A stretch of 29,232 bases of DNA from Chlorobiales bacterium. Its GTDB lineage: Bacteria; Bacteroidota; Chlorobiia; Chlorobiales; Chlorobiaceae. The position numbers were made by a program, and so were the translations under genes. The stretch spans positions 1-29,232 of the forward strand of contig JAKSCY010000434.1 in NCBI GenBank assembly GCA_022360355.1. Reading direction: 5' to 3'. Under the pieces are notes generated by a model, which searched no databases, was not told where the DNA came from, and was given only the letters and a program-made list of their open reading frames with translations. Below, in pieces: positions 6,836 to 15,041 of the stretch. The number at the start of each line of letters is the position of its first letter. The first letter of the stretch is position 1.

Positions 6836-7975
6836 TTGAAAGCCCTGCATGTTGACCTTGTCAGCCCTTTTTTCCCTCTGAAGGGCGGGATCGCCCGGTT
6901 CAGCACAGCTTTGCGCGCTACGCTGCTGAAACAGGGGCATGAGGTAGAGGCAATATCCTTCAAACGGCTTTACCCCCGTATTCTCCTGGGGGGAAAAGGG
7001 GTTTATGAACCGGGGGTTTCCCGAGAACCCGGTAACGGGGTTCTCCCTATTCTCGATCTCCTTAATCCTCTGACCTGGTTTTCGGCGGCACGGCATATCA
7101 GGCGCATGCAGCCCGATATCATGATCTGCGCTTACTGGTTTGGCCTGCTCTCTCCTCTTTACAGGCTGCTCAGGCATGTTTCCGGAATAAAAATGATCGT
7201 GCTGATGCACAACTTTACCTCGCATGAGCGTTTTTTTGCCGAAAAGAAGCTTCGGGATCTTCTCATGGGGTCCGCTGACGGTATTGTAACCCTTTCTGAA
7301 CATGTTGCTCGTCAGGTGGAGAATGCCTATCCGGATGTACCGGTAAGGGTTTTGTTTCACCCTGTTTACAGCCCGCCCGGCTTGTTGCTTTCCAGAGATG
7401 CCGCATGCAGCAGGCTCGGTATTGACCCCGGAAGGAGGGTGCTTCTCTTTTTCGGCTACATCAGAAGGTACAAGGGGCTCGACATTCTGGTGGATGCCAT
7501 GCCGGAGGTTATTCGTCGTCATCCGGGGACACAGCTTGTTATCGCAGGTGAGTTTTATTACGGTGAGAAGAAGTTCCGGGAACGTATAGAAAAGCTTGGT
7601 ATCGGGGAACAGGTAAAGATATATCCGGAATTTGTCTCCGGGGAGCGTATGCCGTTGTTTTTCTCGGCTGCGGACGCGGTGGTGCTGCCTTACAGGGAGG
7701 CATCGCAATCCGGTGTGGTTCAGCAGGCATACGGATTTGGATGTCCGGTTATCGTTTCGGGCAAGGGAGGGCTGCCGGAGGCGGTTCGTGAGGGAGAGAC
7801 CGGCGTTGTGGTTGATCCTCTCGGCCCCGGTACACTGGCAGAAGGTATCTGTGGTTTTTTGAGCAGCAGAGAACGCATCCCTTACGGGGAAAATGTCGAA
7901 AAGTATGCCCGGGAGTTTTCCTGGGAAGCTTTTGCTGGCAAATTCGAGGATTTCGCCAGGGAGGTGATCTCATGA
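6836..7975 (+). CDS. Glycosyltransferase family 4 (GT-B fold)
   Basis: The 379 residues have two Rossmann halves. The N-terminal acceptor half starts HVDLVSPFFPLKGGIARFS; the C-terminal donor half includes LFFGYIRRYKGLDILVDAM, the strand TQLVIAGEFYYG, and the GT4 signature region PYREASQSGVVQQAYGFG, then VIVSGKGGLPEAV. The usual E-x7-E pair reads E288-x7-Q296 here. It should transfer a sugar from a nucleotide donor to a lipid-linked or surface glycan; the sugar is unknown. The start is TTG: the frame closes upstream at a TAG at 6797 and offers no ATG or GTG. The TGA overlaps the next gene's ATG (ATGA at 7972-7975). First gene of the glycan operon. Confidence 0.87.
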   Translation: MKALHVDLVSPFFPLKGGIARFSTALRATLLKQGHEVEAISFKRLYPRILLGGKGVYEPGVSREPGNGVLPILDLLNPLTWFSAARHIRRMQPDIMICAYWFGLLSPLYRLLRHVSGIKMIVLMHNFTSHERFFAEKKLRDLLMGSADGIVTLSEHVARQVENAYPDVPVRVLFHPVYSPPGLLLSRDAACSRLGIDPGRRVLLFFGYIRRYKGLDILVDAMPEVIRRHPGTQLVIAGEFYYGEKKFRERIEKLGIGEQVKIYPEFVSGERMPLFFSAADAVVLPYREASQSGVVQQAYGFGCPVIVSGKGGLPEAVREGETGVVVDPLGPGTLAEGICGFLSSRERIPYGENVEKYAREFSWEAFAGKFEDFAREVIS

Positions 7976-8847
7976 GCTGCAAAAAAGACGCGGTACACGT
8001 GATCGTGGTGAACTGGAACAACGCCGGGGATACGATACGGTGTCTCGAATCACTCTCCGGGGTACATTTTCCGGGCATGAGGGTACTGGTTGTCGATAAT
8101 GGTTCAACCGATGATTCGGCAGATCGTATCAGGGGGGCGTATCCCCAGTACGGCATGCTGAAGCTGGACAGGAACAGGGGCTTCGGCGGCGGGTGCAATG
8201 CAGGTCATGGGCAGGCGATGAAAGAAGGTGCGGAGTACGTTGTTTTTCTGAACAACGATACTGTTGTTGATCCGGGATTTCTCGAACCGTTGCTTGCTCC
8301 TCTTCGGCGGCGCGGCAGTGTTGCAATAACGGTCCCTCGGATATATTTCATGAATTATCATGGATGGATATGGTATGCGGGCGGTGAGGTGAACCTGCTG
8401 ACGGGCCGGGTTGCTCACCGGGGTATTCGAAAGAAAGACGGCAAGCTTTTTGACGTGTCTTCCGAGACAAGTTACGCGACAGGGTGTTGTCTTGCGATGA
8501 GCGCATCGGATTTCAGCCGGTCGGGAGGGTTTGACGAGCGCTTTTCAATGTACGGTGAGGATGTCGATCTGTCGCTCAGGATCAGAGAGTCCGGGAAAAA
8601 GATACTCTATGTGCCCACATCAAAAGTCTGGCACAGGGTGAGTGCTTCGGGGGGCGGCGAACTGGACCTTCTGAAACTCTGGCGAAAGAATCTGTCGCTT
8701 TTGAGACTGCTTGCCAAACACGAGGCATGGTCAGGCATTTTTCTCTATCTATTGCTTGCACCGTTCAGGCTGCTGCTGGGTGCGGTTTCTGTTGCTTTGT
8801 TCAGACTGAAAGAACCTGTTGGTGCGGCACCAAAGGAAACGGGATGA
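7972..8847 (+). CDS. Glycosyltransferase family 2 (GT-A, rhamnosyltransferase-like)
   Basis: The 291-residue protein shows the GT-A order: an N-terminal strand VHVIVVNWNNAGDTIRCLES, the nucleotide-binding LVVDNGSTDDS, the metal-binding segment FLNNDTVVDP (residues 92-101), and the catalytic-base region DERFSMYGEDVDLSLR with E196/D197. A C-terminal hydrophobic stretch (about 253-280) may anchor it to the membrane. The pattern fits the GT2 subgroup that includes rhamnosyltransferases of O-antigen and exopolysaccharide loci, but the donor sugar cannot be read from sequence. It overlaps the genes on both sides by four bases (ATGA), so all three are translationally coupled. Confidence 0.9.
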   Translation: MSCKKDAVHVIVVNWNNAGDTIRCLESLSGVHFPGMRVLVVDNGSTDDSADRIRGAYPQYGMLKLDRNRGFGGGCNAGHGQAMKEGAEYVVFLNNDTVVDPGFLEPLLAPLRRRGSVAITVPRIYFMNYHGWIWYAGGEVNLLTGRVAHRGIRKKDGKLFDVSSETSYATGCCLAMSASDFSRSGGFDERFSMYGEDVDLSLRIRESGKKILYVPTSKVWHRVSASGGGELDLLKLWRKNLSLLRLLAKHEAWSGIFLYLLLAPFRLLLGAVSVALFRLKEPVGAAPKETG

Positions 8848-10325
8848 AACAAAAGGTAACCATAGCCAGGGAAGCGGGGTTCTCATTTACGGGATTTGTC
8901 GCGGGACAGGGCTTGCGGTTTCTTTTCACCCTTGTCGTCGCGGCGATGCTTGGTGCCGAGTCCCTTGGTGTTTACGCGCTCTCGCTCGCCGTTATCCAGG
9001 TTGCCGAGGTGCTTGCTGTAGGTGGTTTGGACACGGGAGTGCTTCGATTTGTCAATTTGCATGAATCCCGACCGGATAAACAGCGAGGTCTTATTGCGGC
9101 GGCCCTGAAAACATCCCTGCTCTTTTCTCTGCCGGTTATCCTTTTTCTTGTTGTTTTTTCGGGTTTTCTCGCCGCCATGCTCAACGGCGGCGGTCTGCTG
9201 CGCCTGACACTTCTCTGCTACGCCTGTTCTGTACCTTTTCATGTGCTTATTGCCGTTGCGGGACATGCTGTTCAGGCATACGGAAAACTACGCCCCAAAA
9301 TTATTGCCGGGCAAGTCCTTGTGCCGGGAGGGATGTTGCTGCTCTTTATTCTGATCAATGCTTTTGTTGGTGGATCGTTCGCTCTCGTTTGTTCTCTTCC
9401 TTTGTCCGCGCTTGCCGGGTTTGTCTGGATATGGATGCAGCTTCGCGGCATAACCGGAGTTTCGGCAAGATGTCTGCTACGTGCAAAACCAGAAAAGGAG
9501 ATGCTCCGATACGCCCGCCCTCTGATGCTGGTTGCGCTTATGGGCATGGTAAGTCACTGGCTGGACATCCTTATGCTTGGCTGGTATGCCGGTACGGAAA
9601 CTGTCGGGTTGTATCAGCCTGCAGTGAGGACCGCCGGTTTGATGCGTTCGGTTTTTCTTGCTTTTGCCGGTATCGCAGCCCCGATATTGGCAGGAATGCA
9701 CGGCCGCGGAGAGATAAAGGAAATAGAAAAGCTGTTCAAGGTTGTGAGCCGCTGGATGACGATGATGGTCATACCGCTGGCGATACTGTTGCTGGTGATG
9801 CCGGGTACCGTCCTTGCCCTGTTCGGCGATGCTTTTACCGTTGCAGCGCCGGTTCTGGTTGTACTTGCGGTTGCGGTTCTGGTGCAATCCTTTTTCGGGC
9901 TATACGATACGGTGTTGCAGATGACCGGTTACTCGAGGCTCTGTTTTATGAACGGGATGGCAGGTCTGGCGGCGCATGTCGTGCTCAACATGCTGTTGAT
10001 TCCTTCCTACGGTATGATCGGTGCGGCGTGGGCATTGTTGGTGGTTTACTTTCTGCTTGGTGCTGCAAGAGTTGCTGAAGTCCGGGTGATCCTTGGCCTC
10101 CATGGGTTCAGCGCACCACTGATCAAGCCTCTTTTCGCCGGTGTAGTATCCGGTATGGTTCTTGCATCAGCAAGACCTTTTCTTGAGTCCCTGCATGTTA
10201 CGATATCGCTTGGAGGCTCAATGTTGCTTGTTATTACGGTATATTTGCTTCTTATCAGGCTGATGAAGTTGGAACAGGAGGAACTGGACGTTATTTTGGA
10301 GCTGTTTTCTTTTGTCAAGAAATAG
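8844..10325 (+). CDS. Wzx-like polysaccharide flippase (MOP superfamily)
   Basis: With the start at 8844 the protein has 493 residues and about 12-14 hydrophobic helices spread evenly along its length. The N terminus (KVTIAREAGFSFTGFVAGQG, then a first helix with FTLVVAAMLGAESLGVYALS) and the mid-protein RTAGLMRSVFLAFAGIAAPI are typical of the polysaccharide-export branch of the MOP family, which flips lipid-linked repeat units across the inner membrane. An ATG at 8727 would add 39 residues overlapping the GT2 gene in another frame; the ATGA junction at 8844 is preferred. A small polar C-terminal tail follows the last helix. The TAG stop is followed directly by the next gene's TTG. Confidence 0.88.
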   Translation: MKQKVTIAREAGFSFTGFVAGQGLRFLFTLVVAAMLGAESLGVYALSLAVIQVAEVLAVGGLDTGVLRFVNLHESRPDKQRGLIAAALKTSLLFSLPVILFLVVFSGFLAAMLNGGGLLRLTLLCYACSVPFHVLIAVAGHAVQAYGKLRPKIIAGQVLVPGGMLLLFILINAFVGGSFALVCSLPLSALAGFVWIWMQLRGITGVSARCLLRAKPEKEMLRYARPLMLVALMGMVSHWLDILMLGWYAGTETVGLYQPAVRTAGLMRSVFLAFAGIAAPILAGMHGRGEIKEIEKLFKVVSRWMTMMVIPLAILLLVMPGTVLALFGDAFTVAAPVLVVLAVAVLVQSFFGLYDTVLQMTGYSRLCFMNGMAGLAAHVVLNMLLIPSYGMIGAAWALLVVYFLLGAARVAEVRVILGLHGFSAPLIKPLFAGVVSGMVLASARPFLESLHVTISLGGSMLLVITVYLLLIRLMKLEQEELDVILELFSFVKK

Positions 10326-12728
10326 TTGATTCTTCGAAACGTCCTGGTAAAAACCGTGAGCAAGTTAGTTAAAAACTCATTTCCCTCATGTCTCGTCTCC
10401 TTTTTGGGATACCTCTTGCTTATTGCCGGGTTGTTCTATCCTGTTGTGTTCCAGGGGCAGGTGCCGGCTTCCCCGGACAGTGTAAATCCCATGGCTACAT
10501 CCATGGCACTGGATGCGGTATATCAGGAGACCGGTCATTATCCTTTATGGCAGCCGTGGTCTTATTCGGGAATGCCGACGGTTGAAGCTTTTACCTATCT
10601 GAACGGTCTCTATTATCCAGGGGTACTTCTCGGCTTTTTTCAGGTGGACGGTCTGCTGCTGCAGTTGCTTCATTTCGTTTTTGCCGGTTTAGGAGGTTTT
10701 GTTCTGCTGCGCTATTTCAGGCTTCATGATGTAGCTGCATTTCTTGGCGGGGCGGCATTCATGCTCACGCCCTATATGGTGACGATGTTTGTCTATGGGC
10801 ACGGAAGCCAGCTTATGACCGCAGCATATATGCCGTGGGTACTTTGGGCGGGGCTTCGGCTTCTGGACAATATGCGTCCGTCGGACATGGGAATTCTGGC
10901 TCTTCTGGCGGGATTTCAACTGCAGCGGGGTCATGTCCAGATTGCCTACTACACCTGGCTGCTGCTTTTTCTGCTGATTGCGCTGAAAGTGGCAAGCGGT
11001 TCTTCAGCAGCAGAAAAGTTTAAAAAATCTGCAATGGCTTTTGTTGCTCTCTGCATTGCGGTTGTCATCTCGTCGGCGGTTTATCTTCCGGTTTTCGAGT
11101 ATACTCCGTTTTCTGTTCGCGGCGCCGGATCAGGAGGGGGTGCTGCTTATGACTATGCTACCATGTGGTCCATGCATCCGCTTGAGTATATTACCTATCT
11201 TCTTCCGGGCGCAGCAGGTTTCGGGGGGATTGCCTACTGGGGCAGGATGCCGTTCACCGATTACCCGAACTATGCGGGGATTGTAGTGCTTTTCCTTGCG
11301 GCAACAGGGGTTGTCGCCGAACGCAAGAGAGGCTTTGTCTGGTTTCTTGCAGGCAGTGCTTTCCTGATGGTTTTTCTTGCTTTCGGTAAGTACTTCAGTC
11401 CGGTATACGACCTGTTTTACCATTTTATACCGTTTTTCAGCCGCTTCAGGGTTCCTTCCATGGCTTTGATCGTGGTTTCCCTGAATCTTTCACTGCTTGC
11501 GGGTTTCGGGTTGCATTCCCTTATGGAAGGGGTCAGGGGGAAAGGCTTGTTTATTTTGAAGGCAGGGGCGTTGCTTCTTGCATTATGCGTTATTGTATTC
11601 CTGCTTGCTGAAAAGCCTTTCGAGCAGTTTCTCCGTTCCCTGTTTCCGGTGCCTCCGGTTGACAGTGCCGAACTTGCCGGGCTGGTTAACCAGGTTCGAT
11701 GGGATCAATGGAAAAGCAGCTTTTTCGGACTGGTGTTTTTCGGGGTTGTGTTTGCTTTTCTCGTTTGGCTCCGATCGAAAAAAGTCACCGGGATGGTTCT
11801 TACGGGGACGCTTGTGACGGTGCTTGCCCTTGCCGATCTCTTTACTGTAGACCGTCAGGTTGTTTCGCCTTCCAACAGTTCTCTCCGCTCTTCCCGGCTT
11901 GTGCCGGAAGATCATCTCAAACGAGCGTTCTCACAGGACGGGGTGACCGGGTTTTTAAGCGCTGAACCGGGCGTTTTCAGGATTTATCCTGCTGCTCAAC
12001 TGTTCGGGGAGAACAAGTTTTCGGTGTTCGGTATCGAGTCCACAGGAGGCTATCATCCCGCCAAGCTTCAGGTTTATGATGAGATGCTCAGGGTTTCGGA
12101 AAACCTTTCGAATATAGAGCTGTTGCGGATGCTGAATGTCAGGTATATTATCAGTTCATCACCTCTTGATCACCCGCTTCTTGACGTTGTCTATGACGGC
12201 GAACTTCGCCTGGTAAGAGGTCCTGTCAGGGTAAGAATATACCGGCTGTCCGGTGCCATGCCGCGCGCATGGTTTATCCGCGAGGGGATTCCTGAAATGC
12301 AGGGCGCTGATGTGTATGGAAAACTGCTCGGCGGCGAAGTGGATATTACGAGGCAAGCTCTTGTAGAAGATGCGCAGTGGGAGGGCAGAAAACTGTTCGG
12401 CCAGGGCAGGGTTGTCGCGATTGAAGCAGTCCCCGAGAAAATAGTGCTCTCGGTACAGGCGGATGCAGAGGCTTTTCTTGTGTTGAGTGAAGTGTATTAT
12501 CCTCTTCGCTGGAAAGCAAGAGTCGATGGCAAAGAGCAGCAGGTATTCAAGGTCAACGGTCTGTTGCGGGGTATTACGGTGCCTGAGGGAGAACATGAAA
12601 TTGTGTACTCTTTCGACAGAAGAAGTTTTGAAAACGGCAGGAAGCTTTCTCTTGCGGCTTTTATTGTGGGGTTGCTGCTTGTGGGCACGGGTGGTCCGGG
12701 TCTGGGGAAGTGGCGCCGGGTCAGGTAA
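10326..12728 (+). CDS. YfhO-family multi-pass membrane protein (possible GT-C glycosyltransferase)
   Basis: This 800-residue protein has many hydrophobic helices over its first two thirds and a last helix near the C terminus (about 773-792), with a soluble beta-rich domain between (about 520-765). The N-terminal periplasmic loop GQVPASPDSVNPM, the repeated aromatic-rich loops PLWQPWSYSGMP and TYLNGLYYPG, and the C-terminal loop with SEVYYPLRWKARVDG and VNGLLRGITVPEGEH are YfhO-family features. YfhO proteins resemble GT-C enzymes that use polyprenyl-phosphate sugars; in Gram-positives members glycosylate lipoteichoic acid. Here a role in modifying the exported glycan is inference. The start is TTG at 10326, touching the flippase stop, or GTG at 10356. 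Confidence 0.83.
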   Translation: MILRNVLVKTVSKLVKNSFPSCLVSFLGYLLLIAGLFYPVVFQGQVPASPDSVNPMATSMALDAVYQETGHYPLWQPWSYSGMPTVEAFTYLNGLYYPGVLLGFFQVDGLLLQLLHFVFAGLGGFVLLRYFRLHDVAAFLGGAAFMLTPYMVTMFVYGHGSQLMTAAYMPWVLWAGLRLLDNMRPSDMGILALLAGFQLQRGHVQIAYYTWLLLFLLIALKVASGSSAAEKFKKSAMAFVALCIAVVISSAVYLPVFEYTPFSVRGAGSGGGAAYDYATMWSMHPLEYITYLLPGAAGFGGIAYWGRMPFTDYPNYAGIVVLFLAATGVVAERKRGFVWFLAGSAFLMVFLAFGKYFSPVYDLFYHFIPFFSRFRVPSMALIVVSLNLSLLAGFGLHSLMEGVRGKGLFILKAGALLLALCVIVFLLAEKPFEQFLRSLFPVPPVDSAELAGLVNQVRWDQWKSSFFGLVFFGVVFAFLVWLRSKKVTGMVLTGTLVTVLALADLFTVDRQVVSPSNSSLRSSRLVPEDHLKRAFSQDGVTGFLSAEPGVFRIYPAAQLFGENKFSVFGIESTGGYHPAKLQVYDEMLRVSENLSNIELLRMLNVRYIISSSPLDHPLLDVVYDGELRLVRGPVRVRIYRLSGAMPRAWFIREGIPEMQGADVYGKLLGGEVDITRQALVEDAQWEGRKLFGQGRVVAIEAVPEKIVLSVQADAEAFLVLSEVYYPLRWKARVDGKEQQVFKVNGLLRGITVPEGEHEIVYSFDRRSFENGRKLSLAAFIVGLLLVGTGGPGLGKWRRVR

Positions 12729-12746
12729 TAAAACAGTTGTAGAGGC

Positions 12747-13970
12747 GTGAAAAAGGTATTGTTTCTTTGTATGAACTTCCCTCCGATGATGACCGAAGGA
12801 TCGTCACGTGCCTTCAAACTTGCGTCGTCCCTTCCGGAAGTTGGCTGGGAGCCGGTTGTAATTGCTTTTCATTCGGTTTCGGGACCGGAGATCGAGCAGT
12901 TGCCTTTTGATGTTCACTATGTTGGGCAGGAGGTGTCCCTGTCGGATCATGATGCTGAACAGATGTTCAGGTTCGTGCACGGTTTGCCGCAGAGGAAACG
13001 TGCTTTTCCAAAGTTTGGAAAAACACGGTTGAAAACCGGTGCCTGGAAAAATGGCTGGGAGAAAAAAGCACGTGCTGTAGCCGGGCAGGTTTTGCTCGAC
13101 AATCCGGATGTGGAAATGATTTACGCGCAGGCACCTCCGTTTTCCCCTCACCGTCTTGCCCTTGAGCTTTCCGGCAAGCACAACCTGCCGGTGGTATTTG
13201 ACTGCATAGGTTCCTTTGCCGCAGACAAACTCGAGATGACTGTTATGCACTCCGGTCACTGTGTTGTCATGCCGTCGAGGGATCTGAAAGAGCTTTTTCT
13301 TCGAAAATACAGGGAAGAGCTGTCTCATGGCGATATTTCGATCGTCAAAAACTGCTTTGATCCAAAGGCTCTTCAAACTGTTGGTGTGAAGCAGGATGCG
13401 GGGGCTCTCATGCGATGGGTGTTCCATATTGAAATGGCCGAAGATGGTGACTTGAAGCGTTTCTTTTCGGGCCTTTCAACTTTTACACAGTCCTCGCATG
13501 CTGGCAGAGAGAGACTTTCCTTTGTGTTTACAGGGGCCGGGTCCGTTGCCGTCGGGCGTTATCTGAAAAAATACGGGCTTGAGGATTTTGTCGAGGCGCA
13601 TCATGTCTGCTCCCAAAGGGAGGAACTGGAACTCTGCATGCGTGCGGATGTATACTGTCTGGTTCTTGGAAGAGCCGAGGGTCATGAGGTTTTTGTTCCT
13701 GAAAGGCTTTACGATGTTCTGGGCATGAGCACGTCGCTTGCCGGAGTACTGCCGGAGGGTTTGTCGAGACAGCTTATACTCGATGTGGGAGGCAGAACAG
13801 CTTCAATCGGCAGTTCCGGTGACATTGCAGACTTTCTGCAGGATACTCTGTATCTGTGGCGCTCGAAGCAGCTGCCTGTCGTCAATGACGTCGTGGCACG
13901 CGATTATCATATCCAATCAGCCGTTCAGGAGTTTCTCAGGGAGATGGCCGCCAGGCTCCCTCTGTTCTGA
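12747..13970 (+). CDS. Divergent GT4-like glycosyltransferase
   Basis: The 407-residue protein starts with a GT-B acceptor-half pattern: KVLFLCMNFPPMMTEGSSRA, then EVGWEPVVIAF. A middle segment MIYAQAPPFSPHRLALELS and FDCIGSFAAD fits GT4 N-terminal halves. The donor half is degenerate: FVFTGAGSVAVGRYL and FVPERLYDVLGMSTSLAGVLPEG resemble the family strand and loop, but no clear E-x7-E pair is present. It may be an unusual active transferase or a non-catalytic partner. The start is GTG at 12747 with GAGGC close upstream; it sits 18 bases after the YfhO gene and ends the glycan block. The sequence before the str operon does not contain a convincing terminator. Confidence 0.68.
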   Translation: MKKVLFLCMNFPPMMTEGSSRAFKLASSLPEVGWEPVVIAFHSVSGPEIEQLPFDVHYVGQEVSLSDHDAEQMFRFVHGLPQRKRAFPKFGKTRLKTGAWKNGWEKKARAVAGQVLLDNPDVEMIYAQAPPFSPHRLALELSGKHNLPVVFDCIGSFAADKLEMTVMHSGHCVVMPSRDLKELFLRKYREELSHGDISIVKNCFDPKALQTVGVKQDAGALMRWVFHIEMAEDGDLKRFFSGLSTFTQSSHAGRERLSFVFTGAGSVAVGRYLKKYGLEDFVEAHHVCSQREELELCMRADVYCLVLGRAEGHEVFVPERLYDVLGMSTSLAGVLPEGLSRQLILDVGGRTASIGSSGDIADFLQDTLYLWRSKQLPVVNDVVARDYHIQSAVQEFLREMAARLPLF

Positions 13971-14133
13971 GCTACGGATAGCCGGAGAATATTTCCCGGA
14001 AAAGCCTAAAAAATGTGTCTTGTGTTTTTGTATTTTTTGCAGAATTATTTTACCTTGGTTGTCCTTATGGATTTTATGATTGATTCGTACTTGAACGTTT
14101 ATTAATCAAAAGAAATAGAAGAGAGTTTAGAAT
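13971..14133 (+). promoter_or_regulatory. AT-rich leader before the str operon, presumed promoter region
   Basis: This is the longest gene-free stretch in the window (163 bases). It separates the glycan block from rpsL and becomes strongly AT-rich from about 14005. TTGTGT at 14020-14025 and TATGAT at 14075-14080 resemble promoter hexamers, but neither has a well-spaced partner, so I do not assign an exact promoter. An imperfect inverted repeat with CCGG arms near 13982-14000 lacks a T run. Confidence 0.35.
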
Positions 14134-14520
14134 ATGCCGACGATTCAGCAGCTTATCAGACGCGGGAGAAAAACCAAGGCGTCGAAAACAGCGTCACCGG
14201 CTCTTGAAAAGTGTCCGCAGAAACGGGGGGTCTGTACCCGTGTGTACACAACGACGCCGAAGAAACCTAACTCCGCGCTCAGAAAGGTTGCTCGTGTGAG
14301 GTTGTCCAACAAGATAGAGGTGACGGCCTACATTCCGGGTGAAGGCCATAATCTGCAGGAGCACTCAATTGTGCTGATCCGTGGCGGGAGGGTCAAGGAT
14401 CTTCCGGGTGTGCGGTATCATATTGTGAGAGGTTCGCTGGATACTTCCGGGGTTGCCGATCGCAGGAATGCGCGTTCAAAGTATGGGGCCAAGCGCCCTA
14501 AAGAGGCGGCTGCCAAGTAA
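14134..14520 (+). CDS. rpsL: 30S ribosomal protein S12
   Basis: The 128 residues match S12: [12 protein letters not shown] at the N terminus, [20 protein letters not shown] in the middle, and [16 protein letters not shown] toward the end. S12 sits at the decoding centre and helps monitor codon-anticodon pairing. The lysine of PKKPNS and the KDLPG loop, where streptomycin-resistance changes arise in other bacteria, have the usual sensitive-type residues. It is the first gene of the str block, with a weak GAAGAGAG upstream of the ATG, and rpsG follows after 25 bases. Confidence 0.98.
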   Translation: MPTIQQLIRRGRKTKASKTASPALEKCPQKRGVCTRVYTTTPKKPNSALRKVARVRLSNKIEVTAYIPGEGHNLQEHSIVLIRGGRVKDLPGVRYHIVRGSLDTSGVADRRNARSKYGAKRPKEAAAK

Positions 14521-14545
14521 TCGAATCTATTAATTATTGATAAAT

Positions 14546-15013
14546 ATGGGCAAGAAAGTTGTATACAGCGGCGTCAAGCCGGATGTGCGTTTTGGTGACG
14601 AGAGTGTTTCTCGTTTGATAAATGCGGTTATGCTTGACGGCAAGAAAAATGTGGCGGCAAAGATAGTGTACGGAGCGATGGATATTATTGCTGAAAAGAT
14701 GAAGGATGAAGAGCCGCTCGAGGTGTTTCACCGTGCTTTGTCGAATGTTTCCCCGCTTGTGGAGGTTCGCAGCAAAAGGGTCGGTGGCGCAACCTATCAG
14801 ATTCCGATGGAGGTGCAGCCGTCAAGGCGGGAGGCTCTGGCGTTTCGCTGGATCAAGCAGTTTTCCGTACGCCGCGGCGGGCGGTCAATGGCTGAAAAGC
14901 TGGCAGCCGAGCTTATGGATGCTGCGGGTGAGCAAGGGGCCTCGGTGAAAAAGAGGGACGAGGTTCATCGTATGGCGGATGCGAACAAAGCTTTTGCACA
15001 TTTCAGATTTTAA
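14546..15013 (+). CDS. rpsG: 30S ribosomal protein S7
   Basis: The 155 residues match S7 at normal length: SGVKPDVRFGDESVSRLINA at the start, VGGATYQIPMEVQPSRREAL in the middle, and KKRDEVHRMADANKAFAHFR at the end. S7 nucleates assembly of the 30S head and contacts the E site. The frame is open back to a TTG at 14537, but the ATG at 14546 gives the family's standard MGKK start. No strong Shine-Dalgarno is present. In other bacteria S7 represses its own operon; no such site can be recognised here. Confidence 0.97.
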   Translation: MGKKVVYSGVKPDVRFGDESVSRLINAVMLDGKKNVAAKIVYGAMDIIAEKMKDEEPLEVFHRALSNVSPLVEVRSKRVGGATYQIPMEVQPSRREALAFRWIKQFSVRRGGRSMAEKLAAELMDAAGEQGASVKKRDEVHRMADANKAFAHFRF

Positions 15014-15041
15014 TAAATATTAACGGGCGAAGATTGATTTC

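Noticed and set aside
6755..7708. Minus-strand 317-residue frame opposite the first GT4
   Set aside because: It is a shadow of the plus-strand glycosyltransferase, with low-complexity His/Arg/Pro-rich sequence and no recognisable domain.
8727..8843. Upstream ATG giving the flippase 39 extra residues
   Set aside because: The extension overlaps the GT2 gene and reads Cys-rich non-family sequence; the ATGA junction at 8844 fits the family N terminus.
9389..10078. Plus-strand 229-residue Cys/Arg-rich frame inside the flippase gene
   Set aside because: It is an out-of-frame read of the flippase gene with unnatural composition.
13982..14000. Imperfect CCGG inverted repeat as terminator of the glycan block
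   Set aside because: The stem has only four strong pairs, with a mismatch after them, and is followed by A-rich sequence rather than a T run.
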